Assembly (NCBI GenBank): GCA_003313425.1
Contig: NHZP01000072.1
Location: 62,001 to 126,000, forward strand
Reading direction: 5' to 3'
Source of the DNA: Pseudopyrenochaeta lycopersici
Taxonomy: Eukaryota; Ascomycota; Dothideomycetes; Pleosporales; Pseudopyrenochaetaceae
Length of the DNA: 64,000 nucleotides
The translations under genes were made by a program, and so were the position numbers. Positions 52,525-63,828 of this stretch are shown piece after piece. Positions within the stretch are counted from its first letter, which is position 1; each line of letters begins with the position of its first letter. Under the pieces are notes generated by a model. The model was not told where the DNA came from. It did no database searches and saw only the letters and a program-made list of their open reading frames with translations.

Positions 52525-53387
52525 TCTTGAGACGGATAGGGGGAGGGTGAACACTCGGCCGCGAAGTCCTCGCCCCTACCACATTTTATCCAGCAGGCCC
52601 CACTCTCTAACAATCAGCCCAGTTTCTCGCTACTCAGATAGAGGCCTTGTCGATCGCTCCGCCTACAAATAAATACATCCTTCTATGTGGACATTATGTT
52701 ACTCTATGGACGAATTCCATGCTAGTCCCTCATTGTTGAAGACCAAGTCCTCATGGGATCAGAGAGTCTCTAAATCGGAATGTTTGTCCTATGCTTGTCG
52801 ATCTACCTTTTCGTACTGGTCATTATACGACTTGCTGCTCATGCGCATAGCGGTCTTGACAGCATCCACATACAAGTCTCGATTGTATAATTGTAATATC
52901 GAAATCATTGATACTCAGACCCGGGATGTATGGTTGACTCAGGTTTTTGGCCCTCCGATTCGTCCTTGGTTCCACAGATTCAGCACAGCGCCGCCGTATA
53001 CGCTAGCCTGATTGCGTCCTTCCAATGTAATCCTGCTAAACCCAATCCATCACCACTCCTATGCTGATGCATTCAGCGGCCCGAATGTAACCCTCGGAGG
53101 ATTTTCACAAATCGCCGCAAAATCCTTTTGTCACTGCCCTCAGGTGCGATATGGTCACGGAGCTTCATCCATTTAACGCGCACGCCTCTGCATACCCACA
53201 CGTTGAGCATGTGACATGACTTACACAATGTCTTCAATAAACGATCTACCTTGTCCGCTGTTTGGATCCCATCTGAACTCCAGATCGCGATATACAATGG
53301 TCACGAGCAAGGAATAATCGAAAGCGATGATCGAAACTACGTCAGAATTCTGCTATTCCCACGGTCTAAGGCCTTAAAGCGCAAACA
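52525..53387. other. no recognised gene
   Basis: The 3' flanks of two convergent genes. A 108-codon plus-strand frame (52685-53011) has no domain and was not accepted. Confidence 0.35.
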
Positions 53388-54301
53388 TTACGACTCATGG
53401 TCTGTGGTAGTTGTGATGGATTCCCATTCGCTCAGCAGTGCCTCTGTTGCCTGCATCTTCCTTCGAATCGCGGGTGGCGAATCAGACCCCAGAGCCACAC
53501 GCACTGGTACATCCCTACCCTCCGCTAATCCAGTGTGCGTCAAAATGTCGATCAAGATCTTTGATCCCTTAGCTACATCACCGAGCTGTTTGTTATGCGT
53601 TGCACTCAATCCGGCTCGCAGTTGCCCCACCTGCGTGTCATCGTACTCCTTAAGTCGAACAGCTGAGGAGACCTGGGCCTCAGCTCTTAGGAAGCCAGTC
53701 CTGAAGTATCCAGGTTCGAGTACAGTGACTTTAATGTCGAAAGATTTGAGCTCCGCACGCATGGCTTCAGAGATTCCAGAGCAAGCCCACTTTGTACCGG
53801 TATAAAGGGTGTAGCCAGCGCCTCCGACCCAAGAAGCGAGAGAACCAAAGTTCGAGATAGTCTTTTCACCAGGGGTTGCGCGGAGGTATGGAATGAAGGC
53901 TTTGCAAACGTTAAGCATACCGAACACATTCGTGTTGAAATGGTCATAGTCTTCTTGGGGTCTGTACATGTCAATTTTGATCTTTAATGTAACGTTAAAG
54001 AAATGACTCCCGACGTCTCCTCAACAGCACCGACCAAAAGGTATCCTGCGGCATTCACGAGATGCGTGACATACCCATATTTGTTATTTGTCTCCTTTGC
54101 AATCTTTTGCAGCTCTGGGAGGGGTGCGGTGACATCGAGAGTGATAGTGTCGGCACCTTTCTCAGCTAAGTCAGCAATTTTCGAAGAGCTTCGTGCGCTA
54201 GCGATGACTTTGTGACCGCGGGACAGAGCCTCAAGAGCCATGTACTTTCCAAAGCCTGAGGAAGCACCTGTAATGAACCAGACTGGCGTGGGAGGAGCCA
54301 T
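53388..54301 (-). CDS. classical SDR oxidoreductase, two exons
   Basis: Exons complement(54015-54301) and complement(53388-53961) give 286 residues. The 53-nt intron (GTCGGG...TACAG) was chosen because it keeps the frame and gives GAVEETPQEDYDHFNTNVFG, the expected SDR spacing; the donor is weak. Motifs: TGASSGFG (residues 11-18, dinucleotide binding), NAAG (83-86), Ser in SNFGSLASW (136) and YTGTK (149-153). These are the complete catalytic set. It resembles fungal NADP-dependent carbonyl or hydroxysteroid-type reductases, but the substrate cannot be inferred. It is divergent to the SDR at 55180, with ~880 bp between the starts. Confidence 0.85.
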
Positions 54302-55179
54302 GTTTAGGGAAGTTCAGGTACTGTAGTTCTAAGCGTCAAGGATTTGCGAAGCCGAGGAGTCGAAGTTTTGAGAAACAGAGGAAGTTACGAGGTCGAGAGC
54401 AGTGGGTTGCAAGGGACGATCGGGTAGCCTAAGAACAAACACAATCGTGGGCCCAATTCCTTTTATCCCTAACTGCCTGCTTCTTGAGAGCGAGTCCGTG
54501 AACCGGATGCGAGGAAGCGGGGATTGGAGCGGTAAGCTAGCGCTTTACACCGTCTCGGACTTAATTAGTGTCAAAGGTGGCGGGGTAATGAAAGGAGCTG
54601 AATATCGATTACAAAGCCGAAACACAGGTCTCGCGACGCCAAACCTTTCGTATCTGAGTCGTTAGTGCCCAACGCTGTTCCGTTGGATTTCGGAGCCTAC
54701 AGCAGACCGCCATTTCCCGTTCTGCGTACTCGAGAAATTTTTAACACCAGGAAACTGCACGCGGTTCACTGCCATGAACTCATTCGATGGAGATAGGCTC
54801 TTAGAGGACACAAGAGCCATTCATTGGCCTCTACACCACCAAAGTGCGCTTGCTTTCGGCCTTGACTACTACACATTGACTGTGAAGTGATCAAACAAAA
54901 AGCAACAACTGATGATGCTTTGAGCTAAACTCTGTACGGATGGGCTTGTGCGATCATCACTCTTAGAGCAACTTTTGCCTGACCAAAGTGCGACCGGTTT
55001 GGACCGACTATATTTGCCCGACCTGACCTGCTTGCTACACTACGTTTACCAGACGCGTAAATACGCTTGTTAACTCCATTTCATGCTAATTATGCCATAA
55101 ATGGTATAAATACACGCAGGAGCAGCTCAGAACCTATCTCATTCCCACACTTCAAATCAACTGCGCTGCTCTCTTCGCA
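54302..55179. other. shared upstream region of two divergent SDR genes
   Basis: 878 bp without a supported gene. It should contain both promoters. Confidence 0.4.
55105..55112 (+). promoter_or_regulatory. TATA box of the 55180 SDR gene
   Basis: TATAAATA lies 68 nt upstream of the ATG at 55180, a typical core-promoter position. Confidence 0.55.
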
Positions 55180-56244
55180 ATGCCACCAATTAACAAGTAT
55201 ACTGCGGCGCATCTGTCTACCAATGGACCGGGAGATGCTCGTCCCACCGCTTTCGAGATCCTCAAAGATTACGGCCTGGAAGGGCAGCTTTCTGACAAGA
55301 TTATACTCGTCACTGGTGCCTCGGCTGGCATTGGGGTTGAGACTATTAGGGTCCTTGCCAAAACTGGTGCAACAGTGTTCGCAGCTGCTCGAGATTTAAA
55401 AAAAGCAGAAAAGGCTCTTGCTGGGTTCGAGGGCAAGATCGAGCTGATCGCCTTAGACCTTGCATCGCTGCGCAGTGTGCGAGAGGCGGCGGCAGAATTT
55501 TTGAAGCGCAGCGGCGGCAAGCTCAATATTTTGGTCAATAATGCCGGCATTATGGCTCTACCATCTCGAACTGTCACCGTAGATGGCTATGAAGCCCAGT
55601 TCGGCACGAATCATCTGGGTAAGCAGCTTTAGCTTGTGCCCCGCGATACCATCTTCTTTCGCTGACTTTGTATAACAGGTCACTTTTTACTTTTCCAACT
55701 CCTTAGTCCGGCCCTTCTACGCTCCACCACACCATCCTTCCACTCCCGTACCGTTATCCTAAGTTCGTCCGCTCATCGGTTTTCTGGCATCCAACCTGAA
55801 GATTACAATTTCGAAAAGACTCCGTATAACGAGTGGATCGCATACGGTCAAGCAAAGACAGCGAACCTCTATATGTCCAATGCAATCGAAAGATACTACG
55901 GCTCTAAAGGTCTGCACAGTTTGGCCGTCCATCCTGGCGTAATTCAAACTGAATTAAGCCGTCACTTAGATCCTGCCTTCTTAGAAAATATTTCCAAGGA
56001 CGCAAAGATGGCCGCACATTTGAAGTCTATAGAGCAGGGTGCCGCAACAACTGTGCTTGCTGCGATCGGCAAGGAGTACGAGGGTATTGGAGGCAGATAT
56101 CTAGAGGACGCGGGTGAATGGGGACCTGTGCAGTGCGAGAACCCTACTACCGAACCTGGGCACGCCTTGTGGGCATTTGATTCCGCCAAAGAGGATCAGC
56201 TGTGGAAGGATTCTTGCAAGCTCGTGGGTATTCAAGAGGACTGA
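55180..56244 (+). CDS. retinol-dehydrogenase-like SDR, two exons
   Basis: Exons 55180-55618 and 55679-56244 give 334 residues. The 60-nt intron has donor GTAAGC, branch GCTGAC and acceptor AACAG, and it joins FGTNHLG to HFLLFQLL. SDR motifs are complete: TGASAGIG (45-52), NNAG (120-123), the VILSSSAH serine (~176) and YGQAK (202-206). After the core come HPGVIQTELSRHL and a C-terminal EDQLWKDSCKLVG, typical of the RDH/WWOX-like subgroup, as is the ~30-residue N-terminal extension. Likely an NAD(P)-dependent cytosolic oxidoreductase of small lipophilic substrates. No lesion was seen. Confidence 0.88.
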
Positions 56245-56936
56245 ACTGCAGACCTGAGGACTTGTTTATAGGACTTGTTTAAAAACAATAGTACATACGA
56301 ATTCGTTTAGATCTGGCCTACAGCATATGATTAAGTTTCGGGCAGTCAAAAATTCCCGAAGAATGCCGTTGATTAGTTAAGCGGTCTTTTTAAAAAGCAG
56401 TGAAGGCGCGAAGAGTAGCTCCCAACATCAGCAACTCGTAGGCTTTGGAAGGGTTTCAGGCAGGAGTGCGAGGAGAAGTGAAAGCTATATAGTGGCAAAT
56501 GGTCAAAAATTGGTGATAGCGATGTAGAGTCGCGAAGAGCGCATGTTGATGGATTACGTATCTCTGTGTGGGAACATGAAGTCCGCAAGAAGGATGAGAG
56601 CCTTGTTTCTGCAGGATAATGAAGCTCTCGAGATTTCATATTGTATCAAGGAGTAATCTAACTGTATAGGGTAAGGATAGTGTATGAGGATTGTGTCATT
56701 TGGGAACAGTTTACCTTTAACGGATGGACGGCAAAAGGTGACAAAGAAAGCGTTCCTTAACGTCCTTAACGTCGATACACACTACCTTGATAATAATAGT
56801 AATAGAAACGAATATCCTATTGTGTTACGATAACTAGCCAGTGCTTACAGAGGTTAGAGATTTAGCGAAGATATTAGTAACATAAATATGAAGCTCACGA
56901 TTAAGTCCAGCTCAGTTCGCTATGTTATAGTTAATA
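56245..56936. other. no gene seen
   Basis: The 3' flank of the SDR gene; becomes A+T rich towards the Fot terminus at 56937. Confidence 0.35.
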
Positions 56937-57550
56937 ACGTACCTCACGGGCAAGTCGGTCACACGGGCGAGTTGGTCACCTCAAATGACTAGGGAAAATC
57001 AAAAATCTAGGCTTCTACATCTCAAGATCTACTTAATAGAATTCTCTAAATTTTTTACTATAAATCTGCATCTATATAAATAACGTGTCTTATCAGTATC
57101 TGGCGCACCCCACCAAAACGCGTAATGCTCTTCGTACGATTGCTCCCCATCCACCAAATCAATTTAATAGGATTTTAAACTATGATAGATTAGGCAGATT
57201 TACATTGACGCCTATTGTGGCCTTGAATATGGCACTTGCTGCACGTTGGTGGAGCTCTTGTTCGTGCGCGAGCAGCCTCACCTTGGTCACCCTCTTGGAC
57301 ACCCCTCTCAGCCTCTGTGACTAGCGCTTGACCTTCCTGGGCCTGGAGGACACCTCTACGAGCTATATACTGCATATGTTATTGACGTTTACGTTGCTGG
57401 CGCTAATTTGAAGCACGTAGCTTTGTATTCACCTTAGCAAGGATTGTTGCTGATTGCATAGCAAGTTAACAGCCCTTTATAAGCTAGCTGATAGCTAGGC
57501 TAGTAGGGCTCTAGGATTAGCAACGAAGGAGGTCTCGTACGAGTCAAGCT
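56937..57550 (-). mobile_element. older Fot element H, left part
   Basis: Begins after TA (56935-56936) with leader acgtacct and units cacgggcaagtcggtca and cacgggcgagttggtca. The minus strand encodes a decayed transposase C-terminus with zinc knuckle (CSKCHIQGHNRRQC, 57190-57375). At 57551 it is split by element I. Its continuation is at 59391-59663. Confidence 0.75.
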
Positions 57551-57552
57551 TA

Positions 57553-59388
57553 ACGTGTTCCACCACTCGGTGGCCAACACCAGTCGGAAGCCCACCCCAT
57601 CAAAACGCGAGGATCTCAATGTGCGATAACGGGACATCCACGCAGTCAAATTCCTAGCAAATATAGTATTATTATACTCTATTTCTGTCTACATTGAGTT
57701 CGTTTGTGACCTTGGATATAACAGTTACTGCAGGTAGGCGGCGCTCGCTGTTGAGGGCGAGAAGCTGTAGCCTCCACCATCTCATTATGGGCTATATCAG
57801 CTGCTACAGCCAACACGCGACCTGTCGCGACCTGTAGTACGCCTCCAGTTGCTATATATTGTCGCTGCGTGTCCTTCTGACGTCTTCTACGGGTGTGGAG
57901 GGCACGAAGTTTACTGTTTTCTTCAGCCAAAATCGTAGCTAAGCTCATCGCAAGCTGACAACCTTTGACGAGCTACGCGAGAGCCTTGCTTGAAGGGCTC
58001 TGCGATGGACGCTGAAGGAGCTCACGTACGAGGCGAGCCTGTTGATCAAGCTGCGTCATCGTACGAAGCGTTTCAGCCGTCCAGGCAGGCTCAAACGTAG
58101 TTGACTGCTGCGGTAGAGACGGCGTACGGACAACAGTAAGCGTTTCTAGGACGCGTTTAGGACTAAACGGGGCAAGGCCTGTTCCCCGGAAGCCTCTAAG
58201 GACGTTTAAAATAGAGAAAACAGCTGGTCGTATACGTGGATATATATAGAGAAACTCGTTCTTATCGACGTGGTAGACGCCCCGGCGAGCAAGCTCGGTC
58301 ACCTCTTGTCCGTACGCTGCCTTAAGCGGCGAGAAGCACCTAACATCTAACGGCTGAAGCTTATGTGACGTGTGGGCAGGCATACAGAGACTAATTATGT
58401 TCCTCTCCTTGCAGTACTTATCGAACTCAGGCGTTACGTGGCTGCTGTAGCCGTCGAGTATCAGCAGGCGATAGCCTCCTACAGAGGACGAGGCTGTGTG
58501 CAGGTCAAAATGCTTCAGCCACTCGAATCTAAGGTCGTCTCTTGTCCAACCGTTGTTGCTAACAGTAATAGCCCAGTCGTTAGGCAGTCCAGCTAGGTAC
58601 CAACTAGCCTGGTGGACCTTCGCCTTGAGGATAATAAACGGAGGTAGAAGGCGGCCCACTGCGCTCACACACTCAATAGTTGTTACCTATTCACGATTAC
58701 CTGGCTGTACGACGGTTGCCCGACCAATAGTATCAGAGCTAGTGACAACCTTTAGCGTTGAGGCGACACCCATCGCGAAGCCAGTCTCATCAAAGTTATA
58801 GGTATCTGCGTCTACTATCCCGTAGGTCTCGCGCGTGTCCTGTACAAGACTAAACCACTCGTTTATTTTCACAGGATCCTCGCATTTCGCGCGTTGTGAG
58901 TGAAATTTTCGGTTCCACTTCGTCTGAAGCTCTGACTGCGCGTTAATAAAGCGTGACACCTAGTTCTTGCCAAGAGGTGGTAGTAGAGGCTGCCCGCCGC
59001 GTGCGGCGAGTAGGGAGTCTGCTATTCGTCGTACGTCAATAGTCTAAGGCGGAAAACCTCGTCGATCAAGGTCTAGTATCCACTGAACGAGAGACTCCTC
59101 CTTAGTAGGTAATAGCTTACGTTTGCGTGCGTTAATTGTTAAGGTAGGCAGGCGGCCTTTAAGGCGGCCTCGGAGAGTTGTTCGAGGAACATCATACAGC
59201 TGCGCGGCCTTATGCACACTTGTAATTTTTTTAAATTAATCGCTTTAGACGCAAGAAGGACACGGCCCATCCTTTGAGCTGCGTGAGGCGGTCGTTGAAT
59301 AGTCATGGTGGTTGTTTTGAGAGCAGTCGTGTTAGTGTTGATGAGGCGGGCCACCGACTGGTGTTGGCCACCGAGTGGTAGAACACGT
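57553..59388 (-). mobile_element. Fot/pogo-type element I, nested in element H
   Basis: 1,836 bp bounded by TA (57551-57552, 59389-59390). Both ends are leader acgtgttc/acgtgttc-like plus 17-nt units (caccactcggtggccaa, caccagtcgg...). The sequence on each side joins into one older transposase, proving nested insertion. Confidence 0.88.
57679..59306 (-). pseudogene. Fot transposase of element I, several stops
   Basis: From the ATG at 59306 (MTIQRPPHAAQRMGRV) the frame can be followed through helix-turn-helix, TYNFDETGFAMGVAS, LLILDGYSSHVTPEF (the usual His of DGHSSH is Tyr here) and LQPLDVRCFSPLKAAY to a CCHC knuckle (CSNCYIQGHKRTQC). At least four TAG codons interrupt it. Two replace conserved Trp (GNRE*VTT, GKN*VSR), the TGG-to-TAG pattern of RIP, and there is a frame change near 59230. 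An inactive copy. Confidence 0.85.
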
Positions 59389-59390
59389 TA

Positions 59391-59663
59391 GTATTGAAGC
59401 TGATTAGTCATATGTGGCGTCTCAACTGTCTAGGCTGCTCCTAGATCAGCTACTATCCCTTATAGAGATGGTATCCTAATAATAGTAAGGTACGTCAAGA
59501 CACGCTCTAGACTAAATAGGATGAGCCCCGTTACTTGAAACCTAGCCTTAACGTTGCTCCTTAATAGAGCAGTTAGCCTAACCCTCTAGTATATATATAT
59601 AAAAAGTTAAGCTTATTAATATAGAAAACGCCTTAGCAGGTAAGCTCAGGCACCTCGTATCTA
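59391..59663 (-). mobile_element. older Fot element H, right part
   Basis: Aligns by eye with the element I region 58050-58310 (same order: ctgattag/ctgcgtcat, ccttatagagatgg/..., gacgcgtttaggactaaac) but is much more T/A-rich. It continues the transposase interrupted at 57550. It is cut at 59665 by an LTR-like repeat. Confidence 0.6.
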
Positions 59664-59665
59664 TA

Positions 59666-59883
59666 TGTCAGAATTTAATGAATGTTTTGGTAAGAAGGGA
59701 TGAGAATTGGTTGTGTTGTTCTTGTTCCCTATTTTTCTCCATTTTATGTAGTGTGTGTGTGTGCCAAGTGGTTACACCCGAGCTTTGTACTACAATACAG
59801 TATCGCGTACCCTCGCTGCTGTGCTGTAGATCTAACAGAAAACTCTTTCCGGCACGCACCTTGGTTATCACGACAATCTGACA
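59666..59883. repeat. solo LTR-like repeat, TGTCAGA family, copy 5
   Basis: 218 bp from TGTCAGA to TCTGACA. The middle matches 20958-21128 in reverse (gtggttacacccgagctttg, cagtatcgcgtaccctcgct). The flanking 5-mers differ. Confidence 0.58.
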
Positions 59884-60100
59884 GGTAGAGCCTATACGTG
59901 CGGGGGAGGCATCGGGAGCTGCATCGCCACCATCAGCATCAGTGTCACGTCGTGGCTGCAACATCAAGTCACCAGCTAAATTAAAGTAACCTTACTCAAT
60001 TGCATGCATTATAAGAGTACTCCATTCCAAAATCTTATAACAATAGCTATTAAGGTTGCTCTACGACCACGTTTTGAGCTAGGGTGTAATGCTGTTCACT

Positions 60101-60276
60101 TGTCAGAATTTAATGGATCTTTTTGGTCATGATCGTGGATCCGAATTTATTGTTCTGTTCGTTGGTTTTATTCTCTCTCCTTTTTAAACACAGACCTGAT
60201 ACATCGATGATACATAGGTGATACCGTCCACGATGCAGTATTCGTATACTTCAGTTTTTATGCCTCTTATCTGACA
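60101..60276. repeat. solo LTR-like repeat, TGTCAGA family, copy 6
   Basis: 176 bp from TGTCAGA to TCTGACA with a perfect 5-bp duplication tcact (60096-60100, 60277-60281). Almost identical to copy 4 at 38557. Confidence 0.72.
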
Positions 60277-60475
60277 TCACTACGCGTTCAGTGAACCCGC
60301 GCGTTAGTTGCGCCAAGACGGAAATTGAATTATTTTTCAAGCAAACTATATTGAAAATAGCATATGGTAAATACTGATAAAGGCCTATTTCCAGCCCGTT
60401 CATGTCTGTGTACAGACTCTCTCTATCAATCATCGATCCTTGAGCCAAAGTTGTCTATCTAACCAACACAAACAG

Positions 60476-62381
60476 CTACGAGTCGAGCGACTCCCAAAAC
60501 GCACACCTACGGCCCGCAGCGTATTCGGTAATAATGCTCACACCAGTGACATTCAAGTCAACCGTGGACGCATTCGACTCATTTCCTGGATAAGGCAAAG
60601 ATTCTAACCCGTTCACGTTCTTAGGCTGTCCACTCGTGACAAACTCTGCAATCCAACGCTGGAAAGTATGCGCCGCCTCCTCACTAACGACCCCACTCAA
60701 TGTGGCTGGATTAAACGGGCCTGCCCCTCCATCATCGTAAAATGTGTACTCGAGATCCACGCCGTGGAGTCCAGGTGGTAGGCTAAACTGGTAGGAATAG
60801 GCCTTCTGCTGGTAGGCAGTGAGAACAGGTAATTTGTTGCAGACGATGATCACGTCGGCCCTCATGTTAGAGGCGCGACCGTATGGATCGGTGTATCCAT
60901 AAGTTCCATCAAATACTGCCGGATAGAGTGTCTCTGTTACATAATCGAGATTTTCCTGAGTCATAGAGGGGTATAAGGCAAGAACCGAGTCTGCGAAAGT
61001 GGTGACATTAGTGGCGTTGGGCGGTGTGAAAAGTACACCTTCGTCGGGATTGTGGCCGACCATAATGGTGACGTTGGGGTCAAACCGACCATCAAGGAGG
61101 GAAACTGCTGGAATAGCGGGAATAAAATCCCCGTCGACGGTCGGTCCAAACGAAAAGGTGCCATACGGAGAATCCCTTACCACAGCCATATTGGCCCTTA
61201 CTAGTGCTTCGGTTGAGAGTTGTCTTGCTTCCTGGAGGGTTGAGACGTTCAGTCGGGCCAAAAAGTCGTTGAAAAGCCGGTCTTGCTCAGCAATTGGGGG
61301 ATGCGGAAGCCAGCCCGGTGATTGTAAAATTGCTTGGCTGAATGGAGCACCAGCGTCCTGGGCACCTTTGCCTTCTTGACCGCCATAAGCCTAGAATAAT
61401 TAATGCGGCCATCCATTTGTAATGCAAGGAGTTACAACGAACCGTGATTTGATGTATAATACTGCCTGCGCCAGCACTCTCGCCCATGACTGTAACTCGT
61501 GTGGGGTCTCCGCCAAACTTCGCAATGTTTTCCTGTACCCACTCCAAGGCGAGGCGCTGATCGTAAAGTCCCACATTGGGTGTGCCATCCTGTTGAAAAT
61601 CTGGGCCAGAAAGCCAACCGAAAGCTCCCAAGCGGTAGTTTAATGCTACGAAGATCATCGTATCGTTGCTTCTTCGCAAAAGACCACCAGGATTACTGAG
61701 GGGATTAGTGGCCTTCTCACCAGCAGTGTATCCGCCACCATAAATCCAAACTGGTCACGTTCATCAGCAAATGAATAGCAAACAAGTGAGTATCATTGAT
61801 ATTGAGTTTAAATAAGAGACACCACTGACCTAAAACAGGCGCGCCTGTTCCATCTTCTGCAGCCTCGAATAATTTTTTAGGCACCATGACGTCTAAGAAT
61901 AGGCAGTCTTCAGTCGTCCTCGGGTCAATCGGTGGCAATGTCTGGCCGGCTGGGCTGCTTGAAGATACGTTGATTGGCAGGCCCGCAGTGTACTGGGACA
62001 TAAGTGGGAGAGCGGTGGAAATCCAGCCCGTGGGAGCTTGCGGACAGAGCCTTGGTATATTTCCAGTTTCTATCGCAGATCTATTCACAGCTGGAGGTTG
62101 AGGAGGAGCGAAGCGTAGGTTTCCTAGAGGAGGTGCTGCGTATCGAATATTGGTGAAATTGTAATAGCCTCCTGTGCGCTATCCAAGAATTAGCTTCACC
62201 GAATGCATCTGTGGTAGTGACCAGAGCCAATGGAAGGCTTGTAACTTACATTAAAGCTTGCTGCCTGATGCAGTTCGTAGCCAAGATCCACGATTGGAAG
62301 ACGTTGATAGGCAACAGCGGCTGCGGTATTCATCAGCAGCGCAAAACTCGCGAGCGCAAGTTCATTCTTCAGGTTGAACAT
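60476..62381 (-). CDS. secreted type-B carboxylesterase, four exons
   Basis: Exons complement(62250-62381), (61830-62178), (61443-61750) and (60476-61390) give 567 residues. Introns of 71, 79 and 52 nt start GTAAGT, GTCAGT and GTTCGT and end GGATAG, ACCAG and TTCTAG. A signal peptide is present (NELALASFALLMNTAAAVA). Carboxylesterase/cholinesterase-fold motifs appear in order: EDCLFLDV, PVLVWIYGGGYTAG (oxyanion hole), VALNYRLGAFGWL and VMGESAGAGS with the nucleophile Ser at ~252. The acid Glu is at ~380 (GHNPDEGVLF) and His at ~473 (GLHGVDLEY). The catalytic triad is complete and there are many N-glycosylation sequons. It should hydrolyse esters outside the cell; the substrate is unknown. No lesion was found. 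Confidence 0.9.
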
Positions 62382-63828
62382 AATGGTTTTTGATTTTTTT
62401 TTGAAGTTTTTGAACTAGATTACTATGGCTGTCGTGGAGGAATATACTGTGAAGTGTTTTGTGAATGTAGATTGGATGCAACTAAGCAGAGTATGTCGGG
62501 AAACATATTTATATACGAAATCTCAATTTCATACATTTGTCATATAGGATTTGTTCTAACTCCCTATTATTGGCATCCCAACCGGGGTTAGATATGCCAT
62601 TAATATCAGGTGTATATGTGTACGCTCATGTGGCATATTCCGCCGGTTTGACACTGCTATCTGTAGTTGACCGTGCAGGTACTGAGTACCAACCATCGGA
62701 GATAGTTGAAACTCTATTGAAATTTGGCAAAGACCAAGGCGAAGAGCACAATTCTGACAAATATATGGAGCGCAAAACTCTTAACTCCGACTAGGAGAGC
62801 TTTTGTTTTCACTTCAAGGGTTTTAAGTGAAATTGCCATGGGCAACCTTGCCAATCTTCATTCCCCCCTTTTCGCCCCTTATACAGCAAACCATTCCTAG
62901 AACTTATTTCGCTCGTTCCTAAGAATACCAGTTAATAATTCACTCCCTAGGACAATATCTATGAGCACTTCTAACTGCCAAACATGATATCTATCAAGGG
63001 TGTAACTTGCAGAAAGGTACGCTGATCAAGACAGTCTAGCTTGATCTGGTAACAATCTAGCTTTTCTACGTTTAGCTACTGCCAGTTTAAGTTAGACTGG
63101 TTTAAGTGACTCAGTTGTTGACAACTCTGGTAACTTGAACCATGATGAGCGGAGTCTTAGGCCTAAAAGCTTTGACTCTTATGAGGATGGGACCGACGCT
63201 GATCCGTAGTGATGCAACATGCCCAGGAATGAATTGGTAGCGTCGCATGGCTCCAGGTCTGCACGGATAGCACCCGTGTCGAGCGCGCGGATGTGACCCG
63301 GGAAGACGGCAATGCGCACGGATAGGTTCCGACACCCGAGGCCCTCCGCATCTTGTTGATTCATAGCAAAATTCTATGGCATAAACGCTCGCCGGAAGGT
63401 TCGAGTCTGGTAAAATTATGAAGACTCAGCCGACGATCTTGACGCAGTGGTTGCCTGACTGTAAGTGCCGCAGATTCGGAGGTAGATACGCACTCAGGCT
63501 GTGGGATAGTTTGGACTCCTCCTTTCTTTCATTGTTGTCTGATTTGTATCGAGAGCTTTCAACTCTTTTTTGTGTATACGTAACCTATGACAACGCCGTT
63601 ACCGCTCGAGAACTCTGTAATGGTCCGCTTAGCCGCGTCATTTGCGGCACCGTTGATGCCGAAGGCCGAGAAATACTAAGCCACGACCTTTCCACTGCAA
63701 AGAGACACCACGCGTCCCCCGTTCTTATGCCAAGGCAGTGAATGCTCGTGTGCTTAAGCAACAGGCTTACTCGTACCTATCTACCATTCCGGGGATAAGA
63801 AGGACTATTTCTACAGATCCTTGTGAAG
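62382..63828. other. no recognised gene
   Basis: The 5' flank of the esterase and ~1.2 kb of mixed sequence. Frames at 63163-63364 (minus) and 63418-63741 (plus) are open but show no domain, signal peptide or splice logic. Confidence 0.35.

Noticed and set aside
52685..53011. 108-codon plus-strand frame
   Set aside because: Lies between convergent genes, has no domain and no usable splice links.
63163..63741. Several 60-107-codon frames on both strands near the window end
   Set aside because: No domain, signal or intron support; reported only as unassigned sequence.
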